A stretch of 64,000 nt of DNA from JAWKJY01 sp041393535 (GTDB lineage Bacteria; Actinomycetota; Thermoleophilia; Gaiellales; Gaiellaceae), in assembly GCA_041393535.1 (NCBI GenBank), contig JAWKJY010000001.1, positions 496,001 to 560,000 on the forward strand. The letters are read 5' to 3'. Position 1 is the stretch's first letter. Every line of letters starts with the position of its first letter. This document shows positions 37,770 through 47,440 of this stretch, piece by piece. Below the pieces are notes generated by a model. That model saw only the letters and a program-made list of their open reading frames with translations. It did not search any database and was not told the DNA's origin. A program made the translations under genes and the position numbers.

Positions 37770-39122
37770 GTGGACAGCGACGGGCGAGTCGATCTGGTGG
37801 CCTTCTACCGCGGCGAGGTCGTGCCGCGGCTCGTACAGCGACTTGACGCGGCGTTCCCGGAGTTCGGCTGGCGCCGAGACGCCCGCGGCTGGGTCGCGAC
37901 CGATCGCGAGTTCACGCACGCCCGCTTCGGCGTCCGTCCCGACCGGGTCGTCGCGCACGGAGAGGCCCCGGCCGGGTTCCTGATCCACGGCGCGGACGCC
38001 GTCCCGTGGACCGCGTACGTGAACGACGGCCAGATGCCGCGCGGGGAGCGCTTCGCGCAGGTCGTTCGTGAGCTGGCTGCCCGGGTCGATGTGGACACCA
38101 GCCCGATCGATCGCGCCGTCCCACCCGACCGACGCGCCGAGCTCCTGCATGACTTCTTCGCGCTCTGCCGCCGGGAGCTAGCAGGTGCGCGAGGGACAGA
38201 TGCCCGCCGCTACCTCGAGGCGCGCGGGATCCCGGAGGATGCGCAGGAACAGCTCGGCCGCGTTCCCGCGGATGGCGGTCGCGCCCGACGCGAGCTCGAG
38301 TCCGCTGGCCACGCCGTCGAGGAGATCGCCGCCGCCGGCCTCTTCGCTGACCGACGCTGGCCTGGACGCATCGTCGGGGCCTGGAGCGACGAGCGCTCCC
38401 GCATCCGCACGCTCTGGGCGCGCCAGCCTGCTGTTGACGCCCCGGCGGCGAGCAAGTACCTCTACCTCAGGGGCGCGACCCGTACCGGCCTGCCGCCGTA
38501 TGGCTTCGACGTCATGCCGTCCGTGGAGCGCCGCCGGATCGTCCTCGTCGAGGGCGTACTCGATGTGCACCACGTGCAGGCGCGGGGCCTCACGGGCATC
38601 TGCGCCCTCGGCGGCACGGCCGCGACCAGCGGGCTCTTCGAGCGACTCGCACGTGCCGGCGTCGAGACCGTCACCCTGGCGCTCGATAACGACCCGGCCG
38701 GGATCGCTGCGGCCCACCGGGCCGTCAGAGCTGCGACGCGAGCCGACCGGAGCCCGGAGCTGCTCGTCCTCGATCCATCCTGGCTCGGCGAGAGCAAGGA
38801 TCCCGACGCCGTCCTGCGCGCCCGCGGCGCCGAGGTCCTTCAGCAGCTGCTCGACCGCGCAACGTGTGGGGTCACCTGGCACGCACTCCACCTCTGCCGC
38901 GAGGCTGGCCCCGATCGCCGCCGGGCCCTCGAGCGAGCGGGACAGTGGCTCGGCACCCTCCCACCGCGCCTCGCGCTCCAGCAGGAGGACGCGCTCGCCG
39001 CGGCCGCCGCGCTCACCGGGTACAGCCGCGAGGCGGTCGAGCGCGCCTTCCGCGCGCGGTTCTGGGCGGCGGAGAGGCCCGACCACGACAGGCCCGCACG
39101 TCAGGGCCCGGTCATGGCGTGA
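37770..39122 (+). CDS. Toprim-domain primase-like protein
   Basis: 450 residues, GTG start. The central Toprim domain has the catalytic Glu in IVLVEGVLDVHHVQ (about residue 260) and TLALDNDPAG (D-x-D, about residue 305), with KDPDAVL after it. The N-terminal ~200 residues replace the usual zinc finger and have no recognised motif; HDFFALCRRELAGARGTDAR and RYLEARGIPE are like the DnaG-type pre-Toprim region. Such proteins replicate plasmids and conjugative elements after transfer. The stop overlaps the excisionase-like gene by 4 bp (GTGA). Confidence 0.8.
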   Translation: MDSDGRVDLVAFYRGEVVPRLVQRLDAAFPEFGWRRDARGWVATDREFTHARFGVRPDRVVAHGEAPAGFLIHGADAVPWTAYVNDGQMPRGERFAQVVRELAARVDVDTSPIDRAVPPDRRAELLHDFFALCRRELAGARGTDARRYLEARGIPEDAQEQLGRVPADGGRARRELESAGHAVEEIAAAGLFADRRWPGRIVGAWSDERSRIRTLWARQPAVDAPAASKYLYLRGATRTGLPPYGFDVMPSVERRRIVLVEGVLDVHHVQARGLTGICALGGTAATSGLFERLARAGVETVTLALDNDPAGIAAAHRAVRAATRADRSPELLVLDPSWLGESKDPDAVLRARGAEVLQQLLDRATCGVTWHALHLCREAGPDRRRALERAGQWLGTLPPRLALQQEDALAAAAALTGYSREAVERAFRARFWAAERPDHDRPARQGPVMA

Positions 39123-39343
39123 GCCCAATCTCGTCCGGCCACGACGTCGCTGCCCGCGCCGCGGTGCCACGCCTTGCCCTGCGGCCCGAACAGGCCGCCG
39201 AGGCGCTCGGCGTTTCGCGCTCGTTCTTCTTCGAGGCCATCCTGCCCGAGTTGCGCGTGGTCCGTTGTGGCCGGCTCAGGCTGGTACCCCTCGCTTCCCT
39301 GCACGAGTGGCTCGACAAGAACGCCGCCCGGGCGCTCGACTGA
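39119..39343 (+). CDS. Excisionase-like HTH protein
   Basis: 74 residues, GTG start within the primase stop. LRPEQAAEALGVSRSFFFEA and LRLVPLASLHEWLDKNAA make an HTH_17/excisionase fold. It lies 2 nt before the integrase start. Placed in this way it is most likely the recombination directionality factor for the element. Confidence 0.75.
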   Translation: MSPISSGHDVAARAAVPRLALRPEQAAEALGVSRSFFFEAILPELRVVRCGRLRLVPLASLHEWLDKNAARALD

Positions 39344-39345
39344 CC

Positions 39346-40485
39346 ATGCCCGAGGGGATTCGCCGACTGCACTCGCGGAACTGCTCGTCGAAGCGCGGTC
39401 AACGCTGCGACTGCGGCGCCGGGTGGGAAGCATCCGTCTATTCGAGCCTCGACCGGAAGAAGATCCGGAAGTCGTTTCCCACGCTCGCCGCAGCACGCGC
39501 GTGGAGGTCAGAGGCCGCCACGGCTGTGAATCGCCGGGCGATGCGCGCCCCGGGCTCGACGACGCTCCGTGAGGCGGCGGCAACCTTCATCGAGGGGATG
39601 CGAACCGGGGCCGTGCGCACCCGGTCAGGGGATGTGTACAAGCCGAGCGTTGTCCGCTCCTATTCGTCGTCGCTCGAGCGGCGAGTTCTGCCCGAACTCG
39701 GGGCCAGGCGCGTGTCCGATATCGGTCGTCGCGACGTCCAGCGTCTCGCCGACCAGTTGCTCGCGGCCGGCGCCGACCCGTCGACCGTCCGTGGCGCCCT
39801 GATGCCGCTCCGGGTGATCTTCCGGCGGGCTCTCGAGGACGGCGACGTCACCGTGAACCCGTGCACCGGCCTGCGTCTCCCGGCCGTCCGCGGCAGACGG
39901 GATCGGATCGTCTCTGCTGAGGAGGCCGCGGCCCTGATCGATGCGCTCCCTCGGCTTCGCGATCGGGCGCTGTGGGCGACCGCGTTCTATGCCGGCCTTC
40001 GTCTCGGCGAGCTTCGCGGTCTCCGCTGGCAGGACATCGACTTCGCTGCCGGGAGTCTTCGGGTCGAGCGGGCGATCGACCAGGGCTCGAACCGGGGCGT
40101 GATCGAGCCAAAGAGCCGAGCGGGCCGCCGCGTCGTACCCATGGTGGGCAGGTTACGGGGCCATCTGCAGGCCCTACAGGACGAATGTCCCTCGCATCCG
40201 GCGTCCTACGTCTTCGGTGATCCTCGGCAGCCGTTCGTCTCCTCCACGGCCTACGAGCGCGCGCGCGTCGCCTGGCGGAACGCCGGTCTGACCGGCATCA
40301 CGCTGCACGAGGCCCGTCATACGTGCGCCAGCATCTTCATCGCCGCAGGGGTCAACCCCAAGCCGCTGTCGGAGCTCATGGGGCACGCTTCGATCACGAT
40401 CACGCTCGACCGGTACGGGCACCTGATGCCGGGGGCCCGGGACGAGGTTCGCGGGCTCGTCGACGCGTACCTCGATCGCGCCTGA
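39346..40485 (+). CDS. int: Tyrosine recombinase (integrase) of the element
   Basis: 379 residues, ATG 2 nt after the excisionase-like stop. The N-terminal ~45 residues contain CSSKRGQRCDCG, a Cys-rich arm-binding motif. The SAM-like core-binding domain spans ~55-165 and the catalytic domain follows: Arg in GLRLGELRGL (about residue 218), Lys in EPKSRAGRRVVP, H-x-x-R in LHEARHTC (about residues 320-324), His in LMGHAS and the nucleophile Tyr in LDRYGHL (about residue 356). All catalytic residues are present. The gene ends 452 bp before the 3' end of tRNA-Sec and is oriented toward it, as integrases that use tRNA 3' ends usually are. Integration into selC is inferred. Confidence 0.92.
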   Translation: MPEGIRRLHSRNCSSKRGQRCDCGAGWEASVYSSLDRKKIRKSFPTLAAARAWRSEAATAVNRRAMRAPGSTTLREAAATFIEGMRTGAVRTRSGDVYKPSVVRSYSSSLERRVLPELGARRVSDIGRRDVQRLADQLLAAGADPSTVRGALMPLRVIFRRALEDGDVTVNPCTGLRLPAVRGRRDRIVSAEEAAALIDALPRLRDRALWATAFYAGLRLGELRGLRWQDIDFAAGSLRVERAIDQGSNRGVIEPKSRAGRRVVPMVGRLRGHLQALQDECPSHPASYVFGDPRQPFVSSTAYERARVAWRNAGLTGITLHEARHTCASIFIAAGVNPKPLSELMGHASITITLDRYGHLMPGARDEVRGLVDAYLDRA

Positions 40486-40936
40486 CCGGCGCGGGTTTGA
40501 ACTCGCCGGCGCGCGAAGCGGTCATCGATGCCGAGTGCGGCTCGAACGATCGCCCGCGTTCGCGATGCGTCTCAGGTCGCGCTGGGTGCCTGAGACCTCG
40601 AAGGGCGCGGTCGGAGCGATGTGTCCGACGGAACGTCGACCCGGTGCCCGCGCGCGCCAAACCTCTACGAGCACCCGAGCTCGCCTAGTCAGGCAGGTGC
40701 CTGCCCAGCCGTAGACTCGGGACGTCCGGACGAATCGGGAGTTCGAGGAGCTGCGCGAGAACCTGCTCTGCGAGATCGAGATGACGGTGCTGGGCAGGTG
40801 CACGAGTGGGCCGGGCGGTTCGCCATTGGTTCGCCAGCGAGGAGCTACCGCAGCGGATGTCCGCGGACTGTCACGGACTCGGGCCGACCTACAGGGTTAG
40901 CGAGGAAGTCGCTGACTTGCAGGCGCTTTCGAGGAA
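40486..40936. other. Non-coding region between integrase and tRNA-Sec, expected attachment site
   Basis: About 450 bp without a convincing gene. A short out-of-place coding-like piece (EFEELRENLLCEIEMTVLG, around 40735-40795) has no start or continuation. The junction of the element with the chromosome should be at or just inside the tRNA-Sec 3' end near 40937-40985. No direct repeat of that tRNA end was found elsewhere in the window. Confidence 0.5.
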
Positions 40937-41029
40937 CGGAGCGGCGCAGGAGTCGAACCTACCCAGCCTGGGGCTACCAGACCTGACCGGTTTTGAAGAC
41001 CGGCTGGGCCACCGGGCCCGTGCCGCTCC
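40937..41029 (-). tRNA. selC: Selenocysteine tRNA (anticodon UCA)
   Basis: On the minus strand the 5' GGAGCGGC pairs with the 3' GCCGCTCC as an 8-bp acceptor stem, longer than the 7 bp of ordinary tRNAs. The anticodon loop GTCTTCAAAACC has UCA (40994-40996 as TGA on the plus strand). A long variable arm follows, and the T-arm is TAGGTTCGACTCCTG, nearly the same as in other bacterial tRNA-Sec. Total length 93 nt; CCA is not encoded. It serves UGA recoding together with SelA and SelB encoded nearby. It forms the border between the mobile element and the core. Confidence 0.95.
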
Positions 41030-41053
41030 GCCCGGGACCCTAGCAGCGGGCCG

Positions 41054-41440
41054 TCAGCGCTCGACCGGGTAGCCGGCCTGCTCCCACGCCTCGAAGCCAC
41101 CGATCACGGACGCGACGTCGGTGAAGCCCATCTGCTGGAGCGTCTGGCCGGCGAGGAGCGAGCGGAAGCCGTGGGCGCACTGGAGGATGACCGGGGAGTC
41201 GACGGCGGCGACGAGGGCCGGGATGTGGTTCGGGCAGGCGGGGTCGGCCATCCACTCGAGGATCCCGCGCGGGGCGAGGATCGCGCCGGGGACGCGGCCG
41301 GACTGCCACTCGCCGGCGTCGCGGACGTCGACGAGGATCGCCTCGCCGGCGTCGACGCGGGCCTTCGCCTGCTCGACGGTCAGCTCGGGGACGGTGCGGC
41401 GGGCGGCCGCGAGGAAGTGGTCTGCGCCGGTGATCTCCAT
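41054..41440 (-). CDS. Rhodanese-domain protein
   Basis: 128 residues, one rhodanese domain. The active-site loop is CAHGFRS with the catalytic Cys at about residue 88; AILVDVRDAGEWQSGRVPGA is the other signature. Single-domain rhodaneses move sulphur (or selenium) atoms. Its place next to tRNA-Sec and SelB makes a selenium-related role worth considering, but this is only gene context. Confidence 0.88.
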   Translation of the reverse strand: MEITGADHFLAAARRTVPELTVEQAKARVDAGEAILVDVRDAGEWQSGRVPGAILAPRGILEWMADPACPNHIPALVAAVDSPVILQCAHGFRSLLAGQTLQQMGFTDVASVIGGFEAWEQAGYPVER

Positions 41441-41511
41441 GCGCGGCAGCCTAGTGGGTCGGCCCGTGGCCGGGGAGGGGAGCGCGCGGGCCCCTCCCCG
41501 GCCCGACGGGC

Positions 41512-41892
41512 TCAGCAGCCGAGCGACGACGTGAACGCGGGCAGGTCGCGGCGCACCGCGAGCGGGATCAGCCGGCAGTCCTTCGCGTCAACGGAGCTGC
41601 CGCCGATCACGACGCCCCACTTGCCGTCGCGCTTGCGCAGGAAGGTCGAGCCGTCGAAGGCCTGCCCCCGGCACGGCTTCGTGAATCTCGCGCGCAGCGC
41701 GGCCCAGCCGGCGCGGGCGGTCGAGACGCGGATGACCCGGCACTGCGTATCCGCGAGCGTGGTCGGGCTGCCCGACCAGGCCGCGACGATGGCCACGCGC
41801 TCGGTTCTCGTCGGCGCGCGCGACGCCAGCGCCGTCGCCGACAGCGCGAGGGCTGCCGTCAGGGCCGCCGCCAGCAGGATGGTCGTGCGCAC
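41512..41892 (-). CDS. Secreted protein of unknown function
   Basis: 126 residues from GTG 41890-41892, chosen because GGAGG lies 7 nt before it. The N-terminus (RTTILLAAALTAALALSATA) is a signal peptide. The mature part has Cys in DTQCRV, TKPCRG, AKDCRL and the terminal LGC, probably two disulphides, and a repeated pattern (CRVIRVSTARAGWAALRARF, CRGQAFDGSTFLRKRDGKWG). Family not recognised; similar short secreted Cys proteins are common in actinobacteria. Confidence 0.7.
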   Translation of the reverse strand: MRTTILLAAALTAALALSATALASRAPTRTERVAIVAAWSGSPTTLADTQCRVIRVSTARAGWAALRARFTKPCRGQAFDGSTFLRKRDGKWGVVIGGSSVDAKDCRLIPLAVRRDLPAFTSSLGC

Positions 41893-41915
41893 GGTGTCGC
41901 CTCCGTTCCTCGTCG

Positions 41916-43679
<1,764 letters not shown>

Positions 43680-43738
43680 GGGCCCATCGTAGTCGTGGCC
43701 CTCGGCAGCCCCGGGCGGCTTCGGTAGCCTCCTGCGTC

Positions 43739-44923
43739 ATGGCGGAGGACGTCGAGGCGCGGATCGAGGCGGCGGTCGAGGAGCGCGTCGAGGAGGCGCT
43801 CGAGGAGGAGCGCCGCACGAGCTACCTCGAGCTGTTCTTCGACCTCGTCTTCGTCTACGCGATCACGCAGGTCACGAGCCTCGTCCTCTCCGACACGAGC
43901 GCCGCCGGGTTCGGCCGCTCGCTCGTCGTCCTGCTGCTGCTCTGGTGGGCCTGGTCGGCGTACGCGTGGATGACGAACGCGATCGACATCGAGGATCGCC
44001 TGACGCGGGTCCTCATGTTCGCCGGGATGGCGGCGGCGTTCATGACCGCGTTCGCCATCCCCGACGCCTACGAGGGCGAGGGCGTCTGGTTCGGCGCGTC
44101 GCTCCTGGCCGTCCTCGTCGTCTGCATCTTCCTCTACCTCCGGGGCACGAGGGGCGATCCCGAGCTGCTCCGCTCCGTCGCCCGGCTCGCGCCGTTCTTC
44201 CTCGCCGGGCCGATCCTCGTCCTCGTCGGCGGGTTCTTCGGCGACGGCGTGCGGGACGGCCTGTGGATCGCGGCGATCGTCGTCACCTTCGCGGGCGCGC
44301 TCGACGCGGGCGGCCGCACGTGGCGCGTGTCGGCGTCGCACTTCGCCGAGCGCCACGGCCTGTTCGTGATCATCGCGCTCGGCGAGTCGATCATCGCGAT
44401 CGGGATCGGGGCGGCGGAGGCGCACCGCGACCTGGCGCTCGTCGGGACGATGCTCGTCGCGCTGCTCGGCTCGTTCGCGCTCTGGGGGGCCTACTTCGGG
44501 TACGTCGCGGGCGCGATCGAGCGCGCGCTCGGCGGACTGCGGGACCCGGCCGAGCGCGGCCGGCTCGCGCGCGACGTCTTCACGTTCCTGCACCTGCCGA
44601 TGATCGCCGGGATCGTGCTCTTCGCCGTCGCCGCGAAGAAGGCCGTCGGGCACCCGGAGGACCCGCTGAGCGGCGCGGGCCGCTTCGCGCTCGCGGCGGG
44701 GATCGGGCTGATGCTCCTCGCGCTCGCGGGCGGGCGCTGGCGCGTGGTGCGGTCGATCGCCTGGGGGCGGCTGCTCGCGGCCGCCGCGGTGATCGTCGCG
44801 GCGGCGGCGCTCACCGACCTCGCCGCGGTGGGCGTGCTCGCGGTCTGCGTCGGGATCCTGACGCTCGAGGTGCTCTACGAGACCTTCCGCCCGACGCGGC
44901 CCGGGCGCCGTGCGCCCGGCTAG
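43739..44923 (+). CDS. LtrA-like multi-pass membrane protein
   Basis: 394 residues from ATG 43739. After an acidic N-terminal helix it has about 10-11 transmembrane helices. The motifs ELFFDLVFVYAITQVTSLVL, HFAERHGLFVIIALGESIIA and HLPMIAGIVLFAVAAKKAV are those of the bacterial low temperature requirement A (LtrA) family. The molecular function is unknown. It lies between selB and selA on the opposite strand, and its stop overlaps the stop of selA by 3 bp, so the two selenocysteine genes are not one operon. Confidence 0.88.
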   Translation: MAEDVEARIEAAVEERVEEALEEERRTSYLELFFDLVFVYAITQVTSLVLSDTSAAGFGRSLVVLLLLWWAWSAYAWMTNAIDIEDRLTRVLMFAGMAAAFMTAFAIPDAYEGEGVWFGASLLAVLVVCIFLYLRGTRGDPELLRSVARLAPFFLAGPILVLVGGFFGDGVRDGLWIAAIVVTFAGALDAGGRTWRVSASHFAERHGLFVIIALGESIIAIGIGAAEAHRDLALVGTMLVALLGSFALWGAYFGYVAGAIERALGGLRDPAERGRLARDVFTFLHLPMIAGIVLFAVAAKKAVGHPEDPLSGAGRFALAAGIGLMLLALAGGRWRVVRSIAWGRLLAAAAVIVAAAALTDLAAVGVLAVCVGILTLEVLYETFRPTRPGRRAPG

Positions 44924-46242
44924 GCCCGCGCGCGGGCGACTGCGGCGGCGACCTCGTCGACCTCGTCGTCGGCGAGCGTCCGGCAGTCGAGCAGCAGGCG
45001 GCCGTCGCGGACGATCCCGACCACCGCGGGGTCGCCGAGCCGCAGCGGCCGGGCGAGCTCCTCCTCGACGACGCAGGCGGCGCTCGGCAGGTCGACGAGC
45101 GGCAGCGCGCCGCCGCCGGCGCGCCCGACGGTCTCCTCGACCTCGCCGCCGACGAGGGCGGCCAGCCGCTCGGCGCGGGCACGGACGAACTCGACCGGCT
45201 CCTCGAGCATCCTGACGACCGGGACGGCGCCCCGGGCGCGGGCAGGGCTGCGGTAGAGCGCGAGCGTCCCCTCGAGCGCGGCGATCGTCAGCTTGTCCGC
45301 CCGCAGCGCTCGCTGGAGCGGGTGGCGGCGCAGGCGCTCCACCAGGTCGGCGCGCCCGCACGCGACGCCCGCCTGCGGGCCGCCGAGGAGCTTGTCGCCG
45401 GAGAACGTGACGAGGTGCGCGCCGACCGCGAGGCTCTCGGCGACCGTCGGCTCGCCCGGCTGCGGGACGAGCGAGCCGGAGCCGAGGTCGTCGACGAACG
45501 CGATGCCGCGGCGCTCGGCGAGCGCGGCCAGCTCCTGCGGCGTCGGCCGCTCCGTGAAGCCGACGACGCGGAAGTTCGATGGATGGACGCGCAGGAGGAC
45601 GGCGGTCTCGTCGGTCAGGGCGCGCTCGTAGTCGGCGATCCGCGTGCGGTTCGTCGAGCCGACCTCGACGAGGTGCGCGCCGGAGCGGGCGAGCACCTCC
45701 GGGATGCGGAAGCCATCTCCGATCTCGACCAGCTCGCCGCGCGAGACGATCACCTCGCGCCCCTCGCCGAGCGCGGCGAGCGCGAGCAGGAGCGCGGCCG
45801 CGTTGTTGTTGACGACGAGCGCCGCCTCGGCGCCGGTGAGCGCGCGCAGCTGCGCGGCGACGTGGTCCTGCCGCGAGCCGCGCAGGCCGGAGTCGAGGTC
45901 GAGCTCGAGGTTCGAGTAGCCGGTCGCGACGGTCTGGACGTGCGCGGCCGCGTCGGCCGCGAGCGGGGCGCGGCCGAGGTTCGTGTGGACGACGACGCCC
46001 GTCGCGTTCAGCACGCGACGCAGGCTCGGTGCGCTCGCCTCGTCGAGCAGCTCGACGGCTCGCTGGGCGACGTCGCCCGGGGCGATGCCGGCGCGGATGT
46101 CGTCGCGGGCGCGCTGCAGCGCGTCGCGGATCGCCTCGACGACCGGCTCGCGCCCGTGTGCGGCGGTCAGCGCCACCAGCTGAGGCTCCGCGAGCAGCCG
46201 GTCGACCGACGGCAGCGCGCGCAGCGGGTTGGGGCTCTCCAC
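44920..46242 (-). CDS. selA: L-seryl-tRNA(Sec) selenium transferase SelA
   Basis: 440 residues, close to the family length. The PLP-binding Lys is in TFSGDKLLGGPQAG (about residue 284). ATGVVVHTNLGRAPLA, VVNNNAAALLLALAALGEGR and EVGSTNRTRIADYE are SelA signatures. The enzyme converts Ser-tRNA(Sec) to Sec-tRNA(Sec) with selenophosphate. With tRNA-Sec and SelB within 5 kb, only SelD and the seryl-tRNA synthetase are missing from the window. Intact. Confidence 0.95.
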   Translation of the reverse strand: MESPNPLRALPSVDRLLAEPQLVALTAAHGREPVVEAIRDALQRARDDIRAGIAPGDVAQRAVELLDEASAPSLRRVLNATGVVVHTNLGRAPLAADAAAHVQTVATGYSNLELDLDSGLRGSRQDHVAAQLRALTGAEAALVVNNNAAALLLALAALGEGREVIVSRGELVEIGDGFRIPEVLARSGAHLVEVGSTNRTRIADYERALTDETAVLLRVHPSNFRVVGFTERPTPQELAALAERRGIAFVDDLGSGSLVPQPGEPTVAESLAVGAHLVTFSGDKLLGGPQAGVACGRADLVERLRRHPLQRALRADKLTIAALEGTLALYRSPARARGAVPVVRMLEEPVEFVRARAERLAALVGGEVEETVGRAGGGALPLVDLPSAACVVEEELARPLRLGDPAVVGIVRDGRLLLDCRTLADDEVDEVAAAVARARA

Positions 46243-46275
46243 GACCCCATCCTACGGGTCGGGAGAGCCGGGCCC

Positions 46276-47103
46276 CTAGAACGTCCGCTCGACGTGCGTC
46301 GCCGTCATCGCCACGGCGAGCAGCGCCGCGAGGCCGAGGTACGTCACGGCGACGGTCGCGCGCTGGGCTCGCGTCACGCGGTAGTACGCCTGCGACTCGG
46401 GCGTCGCGCGCGCGCGCCAGCGCCGCCACAGCTCGAGGCCGCCGAACAGCAGCACGATCAGGAGGATCGGGTTCGGGTGCCAGATCGTCAGGCCGACGAG
46501 CCCGGCGAGGCCGACCGCCCAGAGGGTCGGGTGCAGGGCGGCGACCGCCCGCCCACCGTCGAGCGGCACCACGGGCAGGAGGTTGAACAGGTTGATCAGG
46601 AAGCCGGTGAACGCGAGGGCGAGCAGGAAGTCCGAGTCCAGCGCCGCGGCGGCGATCCAGACGCCCGCCGCGGCGAGCGACCCGAGGATCGGCCCTGCGA
46701 GGGCGACGCGCGCCTCGCGCCAGGCGTCCTTCGGCATCTCCTTCATTCCGACGACCGCGCCGAGGAACGGGATGAACAGCGGCGCGGACGCGGGCACGCC
46801 CTGCCGGCGCAGCTCGATCACGTGGCCGAGCTCGTGCACGAGGATGAGCAGGACGAAGCCGATCGCGAACTTCCAGCTCCAGAGGTAGGCGTACGCGGCG
46901 ACCGAGACCAGCATCGTGCCGGCGGTCGCGAACACCTTCAGCTTCAGGACGACCAGCGCCGCGGTCTTGAACTTGAGCGCCAGGCCGATCAGCACCGCGA
47001 CGGGCGCCGCGAGCCGGCGCAGGAGCGCGCGCAGCGACCCCTCCGGGTGGATCGGCGCGTAGTCGCGCGCGACGGGCGGCGGCTCGGGCGAGAGGTCGGT
47101 CAC
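46276..47103 (-). CDS. Site-2 protease-like membrane metalloprotease (M50)
   Basis: 275 residues, GTG start. The zinc motif HELGH is at about residues 90-94, within a transmembrane helix (FAIGFVLLILVHELGHVIEL). The third ligand motif is LLPVVPLDGGR near residue 180. Six or so hydrophobic segments are present. M50 proteases cut membrane-bound regulators or small membrane proteins. It follows selA after a 33-bp gap in the opposite order (its stop is before the selA start), so it may be transcribed ahead of selA. Confidence 0.85.
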   Translation of the reverse strand: MTDLSPEPPPVARDYAPIHPEGSLRALLRRLAAPVAVLIGLALKFKTAALVVLKLKVFATAGTMLVSVAAYAYLWSWKFAIGFVLLILVHELGHVIELRRQGVPASAPLFIPFLGAVVGMKEMPKDAWREARVALAGPILGSLAAAGVWIAAAALDSDFLLALAFTGFLINLFNLLPVVPLDGGRAVAALHPTLWAVGLAGLVGLTIWHPNPILLIVLLFGGLELWRRWRARATPESQAYYRVTRAQRATVAVTYLGLAALLAVAMTATHVERTF

Positions 47104-47295
47104 CCAACCATCGTAGGCGTCGGGGGTGGGCTGCCGATCATCGCGAGATCACGCTGACGAACCTCGCGGGTCTGACCGCGGCGATCGCCGCCATCGATCT
47201 CGTCTGGCATGAGACGGTCGACCTCCCGACCGGCGCCAACGTGGTGATCGCCTGCCGCGACACCTTGGCGTCTCGACCGGCGACGCGCCGGGCCG
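47104..47295. other. Intergenic region with a short coding-like remnant
   Basis: Plus strand about 47150-47300 reads LTNLAGLTAAIAAIDLVWHE, TVDLPTGANVVIACRDTLAS with no usable start codon before it, and it runs straight into the dispersed repeat at 47296. It may be the truncated end of an old gene. No other feature is seen. Confidence 0.35.
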
Positions 47296-47438
47296 TGGAG
47301 GAGGGCAGCTTGCTGTCCTCCGACGGGGGCGCCCGCTCGGGACGGCGCCAGCGACAGGCGCCAGGCGGAAGCCCGAGAGCGGGCCGCCTGGCGCGATGAG
47401 GGGGGCCCTGGGGGGAGAAGCGCGAGCTTCTCCCCCCG
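47296..47438 (-). repeat. Dispersed two-hairpin element, copy 1 (after the MoaD-MoaE gene)
   Basis: In the direction of the MoaD-MoaE gene the element begins 3 nt after its stop with a perfect 12-bp stem: GGGGGGAGAAGC pairs with GCTTCTCCCCCC around a 4-nt loop (47410-47437). A middle part with CATCGCGCCAGGCGG and CGAGCGGGCG follows. A second stem of GGAGGACAG with CTGCCCTCC closes it (47300-47321). The strong GC stem next to the stop could act as a terminator or an mRNA 3'-end stabiliser. Confidence 0.75.
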
Positions 47439-47440
47439 GA

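Larger units (their letters stand above)
15495..40936. mobile_element. Integrative and conjugative element or a mosaic of two, bounded by a tRNA-Thr scar and tRNA-Sec
   Basis: The region holds a full set of conjugation parts: pilin-like, VirB6-like, SCO6880-like, VirB4, cell-wall hydrolase, VirD4 and MobF relaxase. It also has a primase, an excisionase-like gene and a tyrosine integrase that ends 452 bp before the 3' end of tRNA-Sec. The right boundary at tRNA-Sec fits an integrase that uses the selC locus. The left boundary is uncertain: the tRNA-Thr half at 15495-15549 does not match the tRNA-Sec 3' end, so either the true left end is outside the window and the defence genes at 1-15 kb are also cargo, or two elements are stacked. 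Several genes are frameshifted, so present mobility is doubtful. Confidence 0.7.

Noticed and set aside
40486..40540. Possible tRNA T-arm at GGGTTTGAACTC after the integrase stop
   Set aside because: The flanking bases do not form a 5-bp T-stem and no anticodon arm is present.
43945..47157. Plus-strand open frame of about 1070 codons across selA and the protease gene
   Set aside because: Arg/Asp-rich low-complexity translation without motifs. It is the shadow of minus-strand genes in GC-rich DNA; SelA and M50 motifs on the other strand are unambiguous.
47150..47300. Small gene LTNLAGLTAAIAAIDLVW...
   Set aside because: There is no start codon in frame and it runs into the dispersed repeat; kept only as a remnant in the intergenic note.
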